Below are positions 53,918 to 62,246 of a stretch of 64,000 nucleotides of DNA, piece after piece (within the stretch, counting starts at the first letter, position 1; the number at the start of each line of letters is the position of its first letter). The position numbers were made by a program, and so were the translations under genes. This DNA comes from Sulfuriferula sp. (GTDB lineage Bacteria > Pseudomonadota > Gammaproteobacteria > Burkholderiales > Sulfuriferulaceae), in assembly GCA_031291235.1 (NCBI GenBank), contig JARLJL010000006.1, positions 496,001-560,000 of the forward strand, given 5' to 3'. Below the pieces are notes generated by a model that was given only the letters and a program-made list of their open reading frames with translations, was not told the DNA's origin and made no database searches.

Positions 53918-54859
53918 ATGCAATTCAGGGATTACTACCAGATTCTCGGCGTAGCCAAAACCGCTACGGCGGACGAGATCAAGAAAGCCTACCGCAAGCT
54001 GGCGCGCAAATACCACCCCGACGTCAGCAAGGAACCCGATGCCGAAAAGAAAATGAAAGAGGTCAACGAAGCCAATGAAGTGCTCTCCGACCCGGAAAAA
54101 CGCGCCGCCTACGATCAGGTAGGCCAGGGTTACCGGCCCGGACAGGACTTTCAGCCGCCGCCGAACTGGGATGCCGGTTTCGAATTTTCCGGCGGGGGAT
54201 TCTCCGGCGTGGACATGGGCGACGCCAGCGACTTCTTCTCCCAGCTGTTCGGCCAGGCAGGTGCGCGCGGCAAGCGCAGCAGCCACTATCAATCGCGCGG
54301 CGAAGACCATCATGCCAAAATCGTCATCGAATTGCAGGATGCCTATGCCGGCGCAACGCGCAGCATCACCCTGCAAGCCCCCGACGTCGATGCGCAAGGC
54401 CGCGTCTTCACCAAAGAGCACGTTATCAACGTACGCATCCCCAAAGGCGTCAAAGCCGGGCAGCACATCCGCCTGAACGGCCAGGGCAGCCCTGGCTTCG
54501 GCGGCGGCCCGGCAGGCGATCTCTATCTGGAAATACAGTTCAGGCCCGATGCGCGCTATCGCGTCGAAGAACGCGACGTCTATGAAACCGTGCCGGTTAC
54601 GCCGTGGGAAGCCGCACTCGGCGCCAGCATCGAAGTCGCCACGCCGTCAGGCAATGTGCAGGTCAAAATCCCCGCCAACTCGCAAAGCGGACGCAAGCTG
54701 CGCCTCAAGGCGCGCGGCATCCCCGGCGAACCCGCAGGCGACCTGTACCTGCTGCTGGAAATCGCCCTGCCGCCCGCCGACACCGAAGCCGCACGCCAGC
54801 TATACGAAACCATGGCACGCGAGCTCGCCTTCAATCCACGCAGCAAAATGGGAGTATAA
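53918..54859 (+). CDS. cbpA: Curved DNA-binding protein CbpA, DnaJ-type
   Basis: This is a 313-residue Hsp40. The J domain at residues 5-70 has HPD (33-35), followed by a Gly/Phe-rich linker and two C-terminal substrate-binding beta domains ([20 protein letters not shown] and [31 protein letters not shown]). The Cys-rich zinc domain of DnaJ is absent, as in CbpA. CbpM follows, 2 bp after the stop. Confidence 0.95.
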   Translation: MQFRDYYQILGVAKTATADEIKKAYRKLARKYHPDVSKEPDAEKKMKEVNEANEVLSDPEKRAAYDQVGQGYRPGQDFQPPPNWDAGFEFSGGGFSGVDMGDASDFFSQLFGQAGARGKRSSHYQSRGEDHHAKIVIELQDAYAGATRSITLQAPDVDAQGRVFTKEHVINVRIPKGVKAGQHIRLNGQGSPGFGGGPAGDLYLEIQFRPDARYRVEERDVYETVPVTPWEAALGASIEVATPSGNVQVKIPANSQSGRKLRLKARGIPGEPAGDLYLLLEIALPPADTEAARQLYETMARELAFNPRSKMGV

Positions 54860-54861
54860 AC

Positions 54862-55167
54862 ATGACTATCACCGCTATTGTCATCGACGACCTACAACTC
54901 GATCTGGCCGATCTCGCCCACAGCTGCGGCGTCAGCCAGGAATGGGTCGTCGAGCGCGTACACGCCGGCCTGCTCTGCACCCCCATGAATCCAGGCCAGG
55001 TGCGTTTCACCAGCGCAGAGCTCACCCGCGCCCGCCGCCTGCGCAACATCGAACGCAACTTCGACGCCAACCCGGAACTGGCCGCGCTGGTGGTGGATAT
55101 GATGGAAGAAATCGAACGGCTAAAGGGTCAGATTAACCGCATCGAAGATAACTGCGTGGACTTGTAA
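54862..55167 (+). CDS. cbpM: CbpA modulator CbpM
   Basis: This is a 101-residue protein of the MerR-like CbpM/GrpE-binding class: LADLAHSCGVSQEWVVERVHAGLL, FTSAELTRARRLRNIERNFDANPELAALVVDMMEEI. It binds and inhibits CbpA. The start ATG 54862 lies 3 bases after the cbpA stop with GGAG in the end of cbpA. Confidence 0.93.
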   Translation: MTITAIVIDDLQLDLADLAHSCGVSQEWVVERVHAGLLCTPMNPGQVRFTSAELTRARRLRNIERNFDANPELAALVVDMMEEIERLKGQINRIEDNCVDL

Positions 55168-55196
55168 TCCATAAACTTAAGTGGGTACAAACATTC

Positions 55197-55955
55197 ATGC
55201 TCAAATCACTCTTTATACAACTGTGGTGGATATTCCCTCTTCTCATTGCAGGCGTTGTTATTAAAACGCCATGGTTTAAGGGGCTCTTTGGCGAATGGTT
55301 GATTAGGCTGTCCGCTAAGCTTCTCCTGGATACAAAGGAGTACCGTCCGATTCACAATGTCACGCTTAAAACACCCTACGGAACAACGCAAATCGATCAC
55401 ATCTTTGTGTCACGTTTTGGCGTATTCGTCATCGAAACAAAAAACTACAGCGGCTGGATTTTTGGCGATGAGCATCAGCCCATGTGGACACAGAGGATTT
55501 TCAGAAAAACCAGTCAATTTCAAAACCCGCTTCGCCAAAACCATAAGCATGTCAAAGCTCTGGAAGCCTTACTACATCTTCCGACAGAGCAAATTCACTC
55601 TATTGTTGTCTTTGTCGGCGGAAGCGAGTTCAAGACAAAGATGCCGTCAAACGTCACTTATGCAGGTGGATATATTTCGTACATCAAATCAAAGACCGAA
55701 ATTTTTCTGTCACTTTCCGAGGTTGATTCAGTTACCACCGCAATTAGCACCGGCAAAATGCCCCAGTCGCACGCCACAAATCGTGAACATGTCCAGAATA
55801 TTCAACGTCGCTTAGATCTCGGCACGCCAAGATCATGTCCAAAATGTGGGGCGCAAATGGTTCTACGAACCGCAAACAGAGGGGACAGCGCGGGTAGCAA
55901 GTTTTGGGGGTGCTCCGCTTTTCCAAAATGCCGTAATATCCAGAAAGTCACTTAA
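55197..55955 (+). CDS. NERD nuclease-related protein with topoisomerase-type zinc ribbon
   Basis: This is a 252-residue protein. A membrane helix at residues 5-23, then NERD domain (about residues 38-150): GEWLIRLSAKLLLD, QIDHIFVSRFGVFVIETKNY, carrying D-x-I and the E-T-K of restriction-endonuclease-like folds. C-terminal zinc ribbon CPKC ... GCSAFPKCRN, as in topoisomerase I. It may act in DNA processing or defence; the function is not established. Codon use looks AT-richer than in cbpA. Confidence 0.85.
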   Translation: MLKSLFIQLWWIFPLLIAGVVIKTPWFKGLFGEWLIRLSAKLLLDTKEYRPIHNVTLKTPYGTTQIDHIFVSRFGVFVIETKNYSGWIFGDEHQPMWTQRIFRKTSQFQNPLRQNHKHVKALEALLHLPTEQIHSIVVFVGGSEFKTKMPSNVTYAGGYISYIKSKTEIFLSLSEVDSVTTAISTGKMPQSHATNREHVQNIQRRLDLGTPRSCPKCGAQMVLRTANRGDSAGSKFWGCSAFPKCRNIQKVT

Positions 55956-56058
55956 CCCGTGCTTAAAGCGTATCTCGAAAATCCAAGGTAGCTTTGTAAC
56001 ATTCTCGCCGAAAGCTGGATATATTTTTACCGGATACGAACCGTTCTCACAGAACAAT

Positions 56059-56095
56059 CCATATGAACATATGGCTATTTACATGGTCATATGTT
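56059..56095 (+). promoter_or_regulatory. Operator region of brnTA
   Basis: CCATATG/CATATGG (56059-56065 and 56068-56074) form a near-palindrome with 2-bp spacer, and CATATGTT (56088-56095) repeats the arm; AACATATG (56066-56073) with CATATGTT forms a larger inverted repeat. BrnA antitoxin is the expected ligand. Confidence 0.6.
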
Positions 56096-56106
56096 AGTCT
56101 CGTCTT

Positions 56107-56397
56107 ATGGCAAAAACTCATTTTGAGTGGGACTCCGAAAAAGATTCCGCGAATCAACAGAAACACGGCGTTTCATTTACGCTTGCTCAATATGCCTTTG
56201 CCGATCCGCAACGCGTCATCGCCAGGGATGACAGCCACAGCCAGTCAGAAGAACGTTTCTACTGTTTCGGTGAAGTTGATGGCGGGATTTTAACGGTACG
56301 GTTTACCTATCGTGCCTCGATTATTCGTATTATCGGCGCCGGTTACTGGCGCAAAGGAAAGACAATTTATGAGCGCGAAAATCAAATACACGAATGA
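56107..56397 (+). CDS. brnT: BrnT toxin
   Basis: This is a 96-residue protein. It starts MAKTHFEWDSEKDSANQQKH with GVSFTLAQYAFADP, then SQSEERFYCFGEVDGGILTV, and ends IIRIIGAGYWRKGKTIYE: the BrnT family, RelE-like fold. It is presumed to cleave RNA. The antitoxin start lies 28 bases inside the end of this gene. Confidence 0.92.
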   Translation: MAKTHFEWDSEKDSANQQKHGVSFTLAQYAFADPQRVIARDDSHSQSEERFYCFGEVDGGILTVRFTYRASIIRIIGAGYWRKGKTIYERENQIHE

Positions 56398-56605
56398 GCC
56401 ATTGGGGAATATCAAAGTCATATCCGACTTCCTCCCTTCGCCGGCCGAACTGGCTTTTAACGAAGAAGGGGTAAAAATCACTTTGTCGCTAAGCAAAAAA
56501 AGCGTGGAATTTTTTAAATCCGAGGCCGCAAAAAATCATACGCAATATCAGCGCATGATTCGTCGTTTGCTTGACGCTTACGTTGACTCCCATAACCCCA
56601 CATAA
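56369..56605 (+). CDS. brnA: BrnA-type antitoxin
   Basis: This is a 78-residue protein with the phrase SLSKKSVEFFKSEAAKNHTQ and YQRMIRRLLDAYV, a ribbon-helix-helix motif at the C-terminus. The start at 56369 (MSAKIKYTNEP) overlaps brnT. BrnA neutralises BrnT and represses the promoter. A longer frame from 56312 within brnT is rejected. Confidence 0.88.
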   Translation: MSAKIKYTNEPLGNIKVISDFLPSPAELAFNEEGVKITLSLSKKSVEFFKSEAAKNHTQYQRMIRRLLDAYVDSHNPT

Positions 56606-56653
56606 ACCATCATTTTTCATGCTGCAATTAAGAATCAACCTCGAACCGATTCT

Positions 56654-57271
56654 ATGACGCTAATCAGCCCGCCACACATCCCCAGCACCCAGAAACACAG
56701 GCAATGGCCCTTATTGGCCGTTATTGCCAGCGCGTTCATCATTTTCGGCCTGTTACCGCCCCCAAACGCCCGCGCAGCCGAGCGCGACACCTATCAAAGC
56801 AACGGCATCACTTTCTCGATCGCAGTACGCACGCCGGAGCAGATCCGCGCTTTTTATGCAGGCAGGGAGTTTCCCGAAGCGGCAATAAATGAAATCGCAT
56901 CCAGATGCATGCTGACCGTAGGCATACGCAACAACAGCGGAGACATCGTATGGCTGGAGCCTGCCACATGGCGGTTTGTCACGACGCAAGGCAGCGAAGT
57001 GCCGCGGGTCAGCCGCGAAGCCTGGGCGCAGCGCTGGGAACAGCTGGCTATCCCGCCGGCGAGCCGCGCCACGTTCGGCTGGACGCAGTTGCCGGAAAGC
57101 CGGGATCTGTATCCAGGCGAGACTGCCGGCGGCAATATCGCCGTGGTGCCGCCTGATGGCGCATTTACGGTAACCGCCGTATTTGCAACCGGCGAGGACA
57201 AACGCGGCACGCCGGTCAAATTTGTATCTGCACCGCTGACATGCGACAAGCCATCGGAGGTGCAGCCATGA
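56654..57271 (+). CDS. Secreted hypothetical protein
   Basis: This is a 205-residue protein. A hydrophobic segment (about residues 20-40) ends in a possible cleavage site PNARAAE. The body has a beta pattern with SNGITFSIAVRTPEQIRAFY, CMLTVGIRNNSGDIVWLEP and FGWTQLPESRDLYPGETAGG, resembling immunoglobulin-like bacterial domains. No family is recognised. It overlaps the thioredoxin-like gene by ATGA, suggesting that the two act together in the periplasm. Confidence 0.75.
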   Translation: MTLISPPHIPSTQKHRQWPLLAVIASAFIIFGLLPPPNARAAERDTYQSNGITFSIAVRTPEQIRAFYAGREFPEAAINEIASRCMLTVGIRNNSGDIVWLEPATWRFVTTQGSEVPRVSREAWAQRWEQLAIPPASRATFGWTQLPESRDLYPGETAGGNIAVVPPDGAFTVTAVFATGEDKRGTPVKFVSAPLTCDKPSEVQP

Positions 57272-57801
57272 ACATGCGCCTGATTGTGGCATTATGGCTC
57301 GCCGTCTGGCTCGCCCCTGCGACGCTGTGGGCGCAAGATGCCGCGCGGCCTGCGGGATTAATCGCGCTGGACGGTCGCGCTGCGCCGGCGCTGGTGCTGG
57401 CCAACATGGATGGCAAAACCACCAATCTCAAAACCTTAAAAGGGCAATGGGTGATGGTGCATTTCTGGGCTTCATGGTGCGGCCCTTGCCGGCACGAAAT
57501 GCCCACGCTGCAAGCGCTACAGCAAAAAATGCAGGGCACGCGGCTGACACTGCTGCTGGTCAACACGGCGGAATCGGATGACGCAGTGTTTACCTTCCTG
57601 CCCACCGTCGCGCCGGAGCTGAATACGCTGATGGATCGGGACGGCCTCGTCACCGAACGCTGGCAACCGCGCGGGCTGCCTTCCACCTTTATCGTCGACC
57701 CCGATGGCCGTCTGCGTTATCTGGCTCTGGGCGGACGCGACTGGACCTCGGCTGCATACCTGTCGTTCCTGAATTCGCTGATATCCGCCGGAATTAAATG
57801 A
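57268..57801 (+). CDS. TlpA-family thioredoxin-like protein
   Basis: This is a 177-residue secreted or membrane-anchored thioredoxin fold. A signal peptide (about residues 1-22) is followed by the AhpC/TSA-Redoxin domain with WASWCGPC (Cys71/Cys74) and a cis-Pro at GLPSTFIVDPDG. TlpA/ResA-type proteins reduce periplasmic disulfides, e.g. in cytochrome c or copper-site assembly. ATG 57268 overlaps the previous stop; a longer frame is rejected. Confidence 0.9.
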   Translation: MNMRLIVALWLAVWLAPATLWAQDAARPAGLIALDGRAAPALVLANMDGKTTNLKTLKGQWVMVHFWASWCGPCRHEMPTLQALQQKMQGTRLTLLLVNTAESDDAVFTFLPTVAPELNTLMDRDGLVTERWQPRGLPSTFIVDPDGRLRYLALGGRDWTSAAYLSFLNSLISAGIK

Positions 57802-58108
57802 GTACCTGATATTTCTGACAGCCTCGCCCCCCACTGAGCGTCATCCCGCCAAAATAAAGGCGTAACACGCATCCGCTACAGTGCAATAGCCTGTGTCGTG
57901 CCATGCAGCAAAAAATCCACTGTACAACAATATCTTAGCGTTGTACTTTAAGCAGCCGAGTCATAACGGCATGCCGTTTTATTTGCTGCAACGACTACCG
58001 CATGACATCGGCAGGTGTCGGCCATACATGGCGCAACAGATACCAAAGACCATGAGAACCGTGTTAGCCGATTTGAGTAAGTACTGCTTGTTCAAGGAGG
58101 ATATTGCC
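57802..58108. other. 307-bp gap before the peptidase gene
   Basis: No separate gene is supported. It contains a perfect inverted repeat GTACAAC (57922-57928)/GTTGTAC (57940-57946) with an 11-base spacer, which could be a regulator site. The peptidase frame is open back to 57893 but the DNA upstream of 58109 does not look coding. Confidence 0.45.
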
Positions 58109-59311
58109 ATGAGTTGGAGTTTTAACACAGGAAACCGGTATCACACCCAGGATACCTCGTACTATTGCGGCGCGGCGTGCGCCATGATGATACTGCACGA
58201 AATCGGCGTGCCCTACGCCAGTCTCGATCAGGACGACCTTTACACATCCAACAACAATCACAATGTTCAGCCCGGCTGGTCTACCGACCCATACGGGCTG
58301 TGCTATACGCTGAACGACCGCAGGCCCGCTTCCTTTCTGCCGAACTTTTTCCTCGTCCACAAACGCCTGACCGAGGCGGAAGGAACGCGCGACGTCGCCT
58401 TCACGCTGTATCACTATCAGGTATCCCCGGCAGTGCTGGTATACAACTGCGCGCACTGGAATGTGGTATGCGGCGTACAGACCGATGTCAATCCGTCCGG
58501 CGGGGCAGCGTATGTGATCGAAGGCTTCTGGCTGAACAATCCGGTATGGGACACCTCGATCTCGTCTCACGACAGCACCGACACCTGCGGGTCGGGCGGC
58601 GCGCATGGCGTAGCGAACGAATTCGTCACCTATGCCGAATGGCAGACCAACCGCTTTAACGGTTGCGCCTACGACGACCCGTCCGGCGCCGCGCAATGGA
58701 TCAGCGTATGCGACCCCGAGCCCGCAACCATCGCGCTGCCGAACCGGCGCGAAACCGAATATCACGGCAACGGGAGAAAGCTGATAGAGGAACACCAGAT
58801 CGCCGAACTGGCTTTACGCGGCCTGAAGGAATACCGCCTCGCCGAGAGCCGGCACGGCGCCGCCACCTTCGGCAACGGCAATATCGGCACCCCGCAACTG
58901 GTGCAGCGGCTGGATAAACCGCACGATTTCTATTACCTTGCCCCCTGGGAGCAGGACGGCCACATCACCGGCTTCGTTGACATCGATGCACGCTTCGGTT
59001 TCTTCAAGAGCGCACGCGTATTCTCGGAACCGGCGGAAACATGGCTGATCGGCGGCCGCTCTTCCGAACACATACTGGAAATACTCGCCCGCAAACTCGA
59101 CAATCAGATCTTCGAGCTGCCCAATGAAAAGGGCCGCTTCAAGGTGTTTCCGGGCACTTATTGCCTCTCGCGGACGCTGGTATGGAAACCGTGCCGGGAA
59201 TCCTGGTCGCCGCACCTGCCGTTTTACCAGCTCGCGATCGGCGGCCACATGCTGTATCTGCGCATAGACGGTCATATCTACACGCAGCTGACCAGCGGAC
59301 GCGGCGTATGA
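58109..59311 (+). CDS. C39-like/papain-fold cysteine peptidase with repeat C-terminus
   Basis: This is a 400-residue protein. ATG 58109 has GGAGG 8 bases upstream. The first about 190 residues carry a cysteine-peptidase signature: Gln14 and Cys20 in TQDTSYYCGAAC (oxyanion Gln five residues before the nucleophile), and His116 in NCAHWNVVCGVQ. The C-terminal part (about residues 225-400) has two regions that reappear in the following gene: LVQRLDKPHDFYYLAPWEQD, DIDARFGFFKSA, and WKPCRESWSPHLPFYQ with LYLRIDGHIYTQL. No signal peptide is evident. It may process peptides or cyclise or cleave a partner. I do not know a named family for the whole protein. Confidence 0.65.
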   Translation: MSWSFNTGNRYHTQDTSYYCGAACAMMILHEIGVPYASLDQDDLYTSNNNHNVQPGWSTDPYGLCYTLNDRRPASFLPNFFLVHKRLTEAEGTRDVAFTLYHYQVSPAVLVYNCAHWNVVCGVQTDVNPSGGAAYVIEGFWLNNPVWDTSISSHDSTDTCGSGGAHGVANEFVTYAEWQTNRFNGCAYDDPSGAAQWISVCDPEPATIALPNRRETEYHGNGRKLIEEHQIAELALRGLKEYRLAESRHGAATFGNGNIGTPQLVQRLDKPHDFYYLAPWEQDGHITGFVDIDARFGFFKSARVFSEPAETWLIGGRSSEHILEILARKLDNQIFELPNEKGRFKVFPGTYCLSRTLVWKPCRESWSPHLPFYQLAIGGHMLYLRIDGHIYTQLTSGRGV

Positions 59312-59323
59312 AGGCTGGCAGCG

Positions 59324-59818
59324 ATGATTGATGCCGCAGCCGCCATCGCCGAAGCGAAACGCGGGCTCCGTCATATGCAACTTGACGACAACCCCGGCAT
59401 GGCCGCTGCACGCGCAGCCGGCCATGCCGGGGTGCCGATGCTGGTAACCCGGCTCGACGTACCGGAACGCGCCTACTACCTCGTCCCCTGGCAGGACGAT
59501 CGCGGCATCACCCTCGTCATCCAGATCGACGCCCAGACCGGCGTCATGTCCTCTGCTGCAGCGCTGGCAGCGCCGCAGCAACACATCGTGATCAGCCCGG
59601 AACAGGCGCAACGCATCGCATCCGATACACTAGGCGTACAAGCGGTCGATACGCCGCAACTTGTGTGGCAAGCCTGCCGCGAAACCGGCAGCCCCTTCCA
59701 GCCGCTTTACCTGATCCCCGTCGTCGACAGTCACGTATTCGTTGCCATGAACGGCACCGCCTATCGCCAGCTCACGCCGTTTATAAAAGGCGGCCGAGCA
59801 AACCCGGAAGCAACCTGA
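59324..59818 (+). CDS. Paralogue of the peptidase C-terminal domain
   Basis: This is a 164-residue protein that aligns with the second half of the preceding protein: LVTRLDVPERAYYLVPWQDD, QIDAQTGVMSSA, and WQACRETGSPFQPLYLIPVV with HVFVAMNGTAYRQL. The peptidase domain is absent. It starts 12 bases after the previous stop and has no strong Shine-Dalgarno, so coupling is likely. No signal peptide. It could be an adaptor, inhibitor or substrate-recognition partner; this is inference from the shared domain. Confidence 0.65.
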   Translation: MIDAAAAIAEAKRGLRHMQLDDNPGMAAARAAGHAGVPMLVTRLDVPERAYYLVPWQDDRGITLVIQIDAQTGVMSSAAALAAPQQHIVISPEQAQRIASDTLGVQAVDTPQLVWQACRETGSPFQPLYLIPVVDSHVFVAMNGTAYRQLTPFIKGGRANPEAT

Positions 59819-59981
59819 ACCATGCCGGCATATCCTGTCTAACCGTTTGGGCTGACACGTTATCGGCGGTGCCGTTGCGTCTTTGCAATACGATGCCTTT
59901 GATATCAGGTCAAGTTTGCGGCATGATATACAGGCCTGTCAGGGATCCGACAGCCAGCATCAGACCAACAAGGGGATTACG

Positions 59982-60650
59982 ATGAAAAACTGGATCAAGA
60001 ACAATCGCAGCTACCTGATATTGCTGATCTGCTTTGGCGTTTTTCGCACTGCCATAGCGGACTGGAACCCGATACCGTCAGGATCGATGCGGCCTAATCT
60101 GCTGGAGGGCGATGTGGTGTTCGTCGACCGACTGGCATACGATATCAAGATACCGCTAACCGACATCATCGTCGCCCACATCGCCGACCCCAAGCGCGGC
60201 GACATCGTTACCTTTTCCTCCCCCACCAACGGTACCCGGCTGATCAAGCGCATCGTCGCGCTGCCCGGCGATCGCGTGGAAATGCGCGACGAAGTGCTGT
60301 TCATCAACGGCCGGGCCGCCAAATACGACGCCCGTGAAATCGTCTCCGAGCCGATAGGCGCAAGCGACCGTACCGACGCCATGCACCTGACCGAAACGGT
60401 AGATCACAACACCCGGCAGATACAGCTGCTGCCGGCGCTTGCTGCCAGAAATAGCTTCGGCCCTATCATTGTCCCTCAAGGCAATTACCTGATGTTGGGC
60501 GACAACCGCGACAATAGCGCCGACTCGCGCTATTTCGGTTTCGTGCCGCGCAATCTGTTGATAGGGCAAGCCAAACGTATACTGGTATCCGCCAACATCA
60601 AGGGCGACTGGATGCCGCGCACCGAACGCTTCGGCCAGCGCCTGCAATAG
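59982..60650 (+). CDS. lepB: Signal peptidase I (S26 family), single-spanning
   Basis: This is a 222-residue protein with one membrane helix (about residues 10-26). Catalytic Ser35 in PSGSMRP and Lys89 in TRLIKRIVALPGD; the other boxes are GDVVFVDRLAYD, GDIVTFSSP and MLGDNRDNSADSRYFGF. It cleaves secretory signal peptides. It is shorter than housekeeping LepB with two helices, so it is possibly a second, specialised copy. AGGGG lies upstream of ATG 59982. The symbol is by family. Confidence 0.9.
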   Translation: MKNWIKNNRSYLILLICFGVFRTAIADWNPIPSGSMRPNLLEGDVVFVDRLAYDIKIPLTDIIVAHIADPKRGDIVTFSSPTNGTRLIKRIVALPGDRVEMRDEVLFINGRAAKYDAREIVSEPIGASDRTDAMHLTETVDHNTRQIQLLPALAARNSFGPIIVPQGNYLMLGDNRDNSADSRYFGFVPRNLLIGQAKRILVSANIKGDWMPRTERFGQRLQ

Positions 60651-60665
60651 GCCCCCTCCCGTGCC

Positions 60666-61373
60666 ATGACAACGCACCCCCGCATTTCCGACTGCCTGCA
60701 TTGCGCCATGCGCGACCGCAGCATTTTCGCCGGGCTGAGCCTCGACGATCTGCGCGACCTAGGCATGGAAGTGCACGACATCAGCGTCCCGGCGACCGAC
60801 ATGCTGTACCTGGAAGGCGACCGCGCCCGTTATGCCTATACCTTGCGCGAAGGCGCCGTCAAGCTGGTCAAGACGCTGGCCAACGGCCGCGCCCAGATCG
60901 TCCGGCTATTGCATCACGGCGATCTGTTCGGGTTCGAGGGCCTGCGCGAAACTGCGTACCAGCACAGCGCCATTGCGCTCACCCGCACCGATCTGTGCCG
61001 GCTCGATCTGGTTGCGCTGGAAGCGCTCTCCCGGCGTCTGCCCAGCGTCCACGACGCCATCAACCAGCGCTGGTTCAACGCCTTGCAGCAAGCCGAAACG
61101 CGCATCGTCGAGCTCGGCGCCAAAAATGCGGACGAACGCCTCGCCACCTTTCTCAGCCAGTGGTGCAGCGCCTACCCAGCCGGCGATGCCGTGCCATTCC
61201 CGCTCACGCGTCAGGAACTGGGCGAATTCCTCGGACTCTCCACCGAGCACGTCAGCCGCCTTATGGCCGAGTTCAAACGCCGCGGCCTGCTCACCGAACG
61301 CAAGAATCTCCTGCATATCCCCGACACCCGTCAACTCATCCTGCACGCCTGTGCCAGCGGCGCTTGCGCCTGA
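60666..61373 (+). CDS. Crp/Fnr-family transcription regulator
   Basis: This is a 235-residue protein with a cyclic-nucleotide-binding-like domain (about residues 20-140) and a Crp-type HTH (LTRQELGEFLGLSTEHVSRL, then RGLL). Cys10 and Cys13 (CLHC) lie at the N-terminus where FNR has its cluster ligands, but the other FNR Cys are not in the expected places, and the RQE-GEFLG-S-E-VSR helix is FNR-like. It may respond to redox, oxygen or NO. It starts 15 bases after lepB, and the sulfur dioxygenase gene follows. Confidence 0.88.
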   Translation: MTTHPRISDCLHCAMRDRSIFAGLSLDDLRDLGMEVHDISVPATDMLYLEGDRARYAYTLREGAVKLVKTLANGRAQIVRLLHHGDLFGFEGLRETAYQHSAIALTRTDLCRLDLVALEALSRRLPSVHDAINQRWFNALQQAETRIVELGAKNADERLATFLSQWCSAYPAGDAVPFPLTRQELGEFLGLSTEHVSRLMAEFKRRGLLTERKNLLHIPDTRQLILHACASGACA

Positions 61374-61392
61374 ACGCCGTTCCCGGCATCGG

Positions 61393-61420
61393 CTATCCGC
61401 TATCCGCTATCCGCTATCCG
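61393..61420 (+). repeat. 7-bp tandem repeat, four copies
   Basis: CTATCCG occurs four times in a row, 20 bases after the crp-like stop. It lies between two genes and could change copy number by slippage. Confidence 0.85.
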
Positions 61421-61547
61421 CAACGAAATGTTGCACCGATTAACAAATGTCAATGCCGACCGTATCGTGAACGCGATATAAACAAGCCAACGGGCGCTCC
61501 ACGAGCGCTTCCCTCTTGAATATCACATGCGATAAGGAGTCGGCAAA

Positions 61548-62237
61548 ATGTTTTTTCGGCAACTGTTTGACCTGGATACCAGCACCTACACTTACATTAT
61601 CGGCGACCTGCAATGGCGCGAAGCCGCCGTCATCGACCCTGTGTTCGACGACGTGGACACGATCATCAACATCCTCAAGGCCGAAGGGCTGACCCTGATG
61701 ACGGTGATGGAAACCCACGTCCATGCCGACCACGTTACCGGTGCCGCAGCACTGCGCCACCGCACCGGAGCCGAGGTCGTCATCAGCCGCCACGGCGGCG
61801 CCCCCTGCGCCGACATCCTGGTGGATGATGAGGATTTTCTGATACTGGGCAACGAAGTGATCCGTACCATCGCCACGCCCGGCCACACCAGCGGCTGCGT
61901 CAGTTACCGCTGGCGCGACCGCGTATTCACCGGCGACGCCCTACTCATCGGCGGCTGCGGCCGCACCGATTTCCAGAACGGCAGCGCCGGCACGCTCTAC
62001 GACAGCATCACCCGCAAGCTGTTCAGCCTGCCCGACGACACGCTGGTCTTCCCCGGTCACGACTACAAGGGCCGACGGGTATCCAGCATAGCCGAAGAAA
62101 AACACCACAACGCCCGTCTGGCCGGCAAAAGCCGTGATGAATTCATCACCATAATGGCGCAGCTGGATCTGCCCATGCCGCGCCATATCGATGTTGCCGT
62201 GCCCGCCAATCGCCGCTGCGGCATACTGAACCTCTAG
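61548..62237 (+). CDS. ETHE1-type persulfide (sulfur) dioxygenase
   Basis: This is a 229-residue metallo-beta-lactamase-fold protein. Metal site THVHADH (His57, His59, Asp61, His62), then TPGHTSG, FTGDALLIGGCGRTDFQNG and VFPGHDY. The D-F-Q-x-G phrase after the GRTDF motif is typical of ETHE1/sulfur dioxygenases that oxidise glutathione persulfide to sulfite. AAGGAG lies 9 bases upstream of ATG. It fits with the SQR-like gene downstream in sulfide oxidation or detoxification. Confidence 0.9.
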   Translation: MFFRQLFDLDTSTYTYIIGDLQWREAAVIDPVFDDVDTIINILKAEGLTLMTVMETHVHADHVTGAAALRHRTGAEVVISRHGGAPCADILVDDEDFLILGNEVIRTIATPGHTSGCVSYRWRDRVFTGDALLIGGCGRTDFQNGSAGTLYDSITRKLFSLPDDTLVFPGHDYKGRRVSSIAEEKHHNARLAGKSRDEFITIMAQLDLPMPRHIDVAVPANRRCGILNL

Positions 62238-62246
62238 GAAAAAACC

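Noticed and set aside
57893-58108. N-terminal extension of the C39-like protein by 72 residues
   Set aside because: The start at 58109 has an excellent Shine-Dalgarno, and the upstream part contains an inverted repeat and does not look coding.
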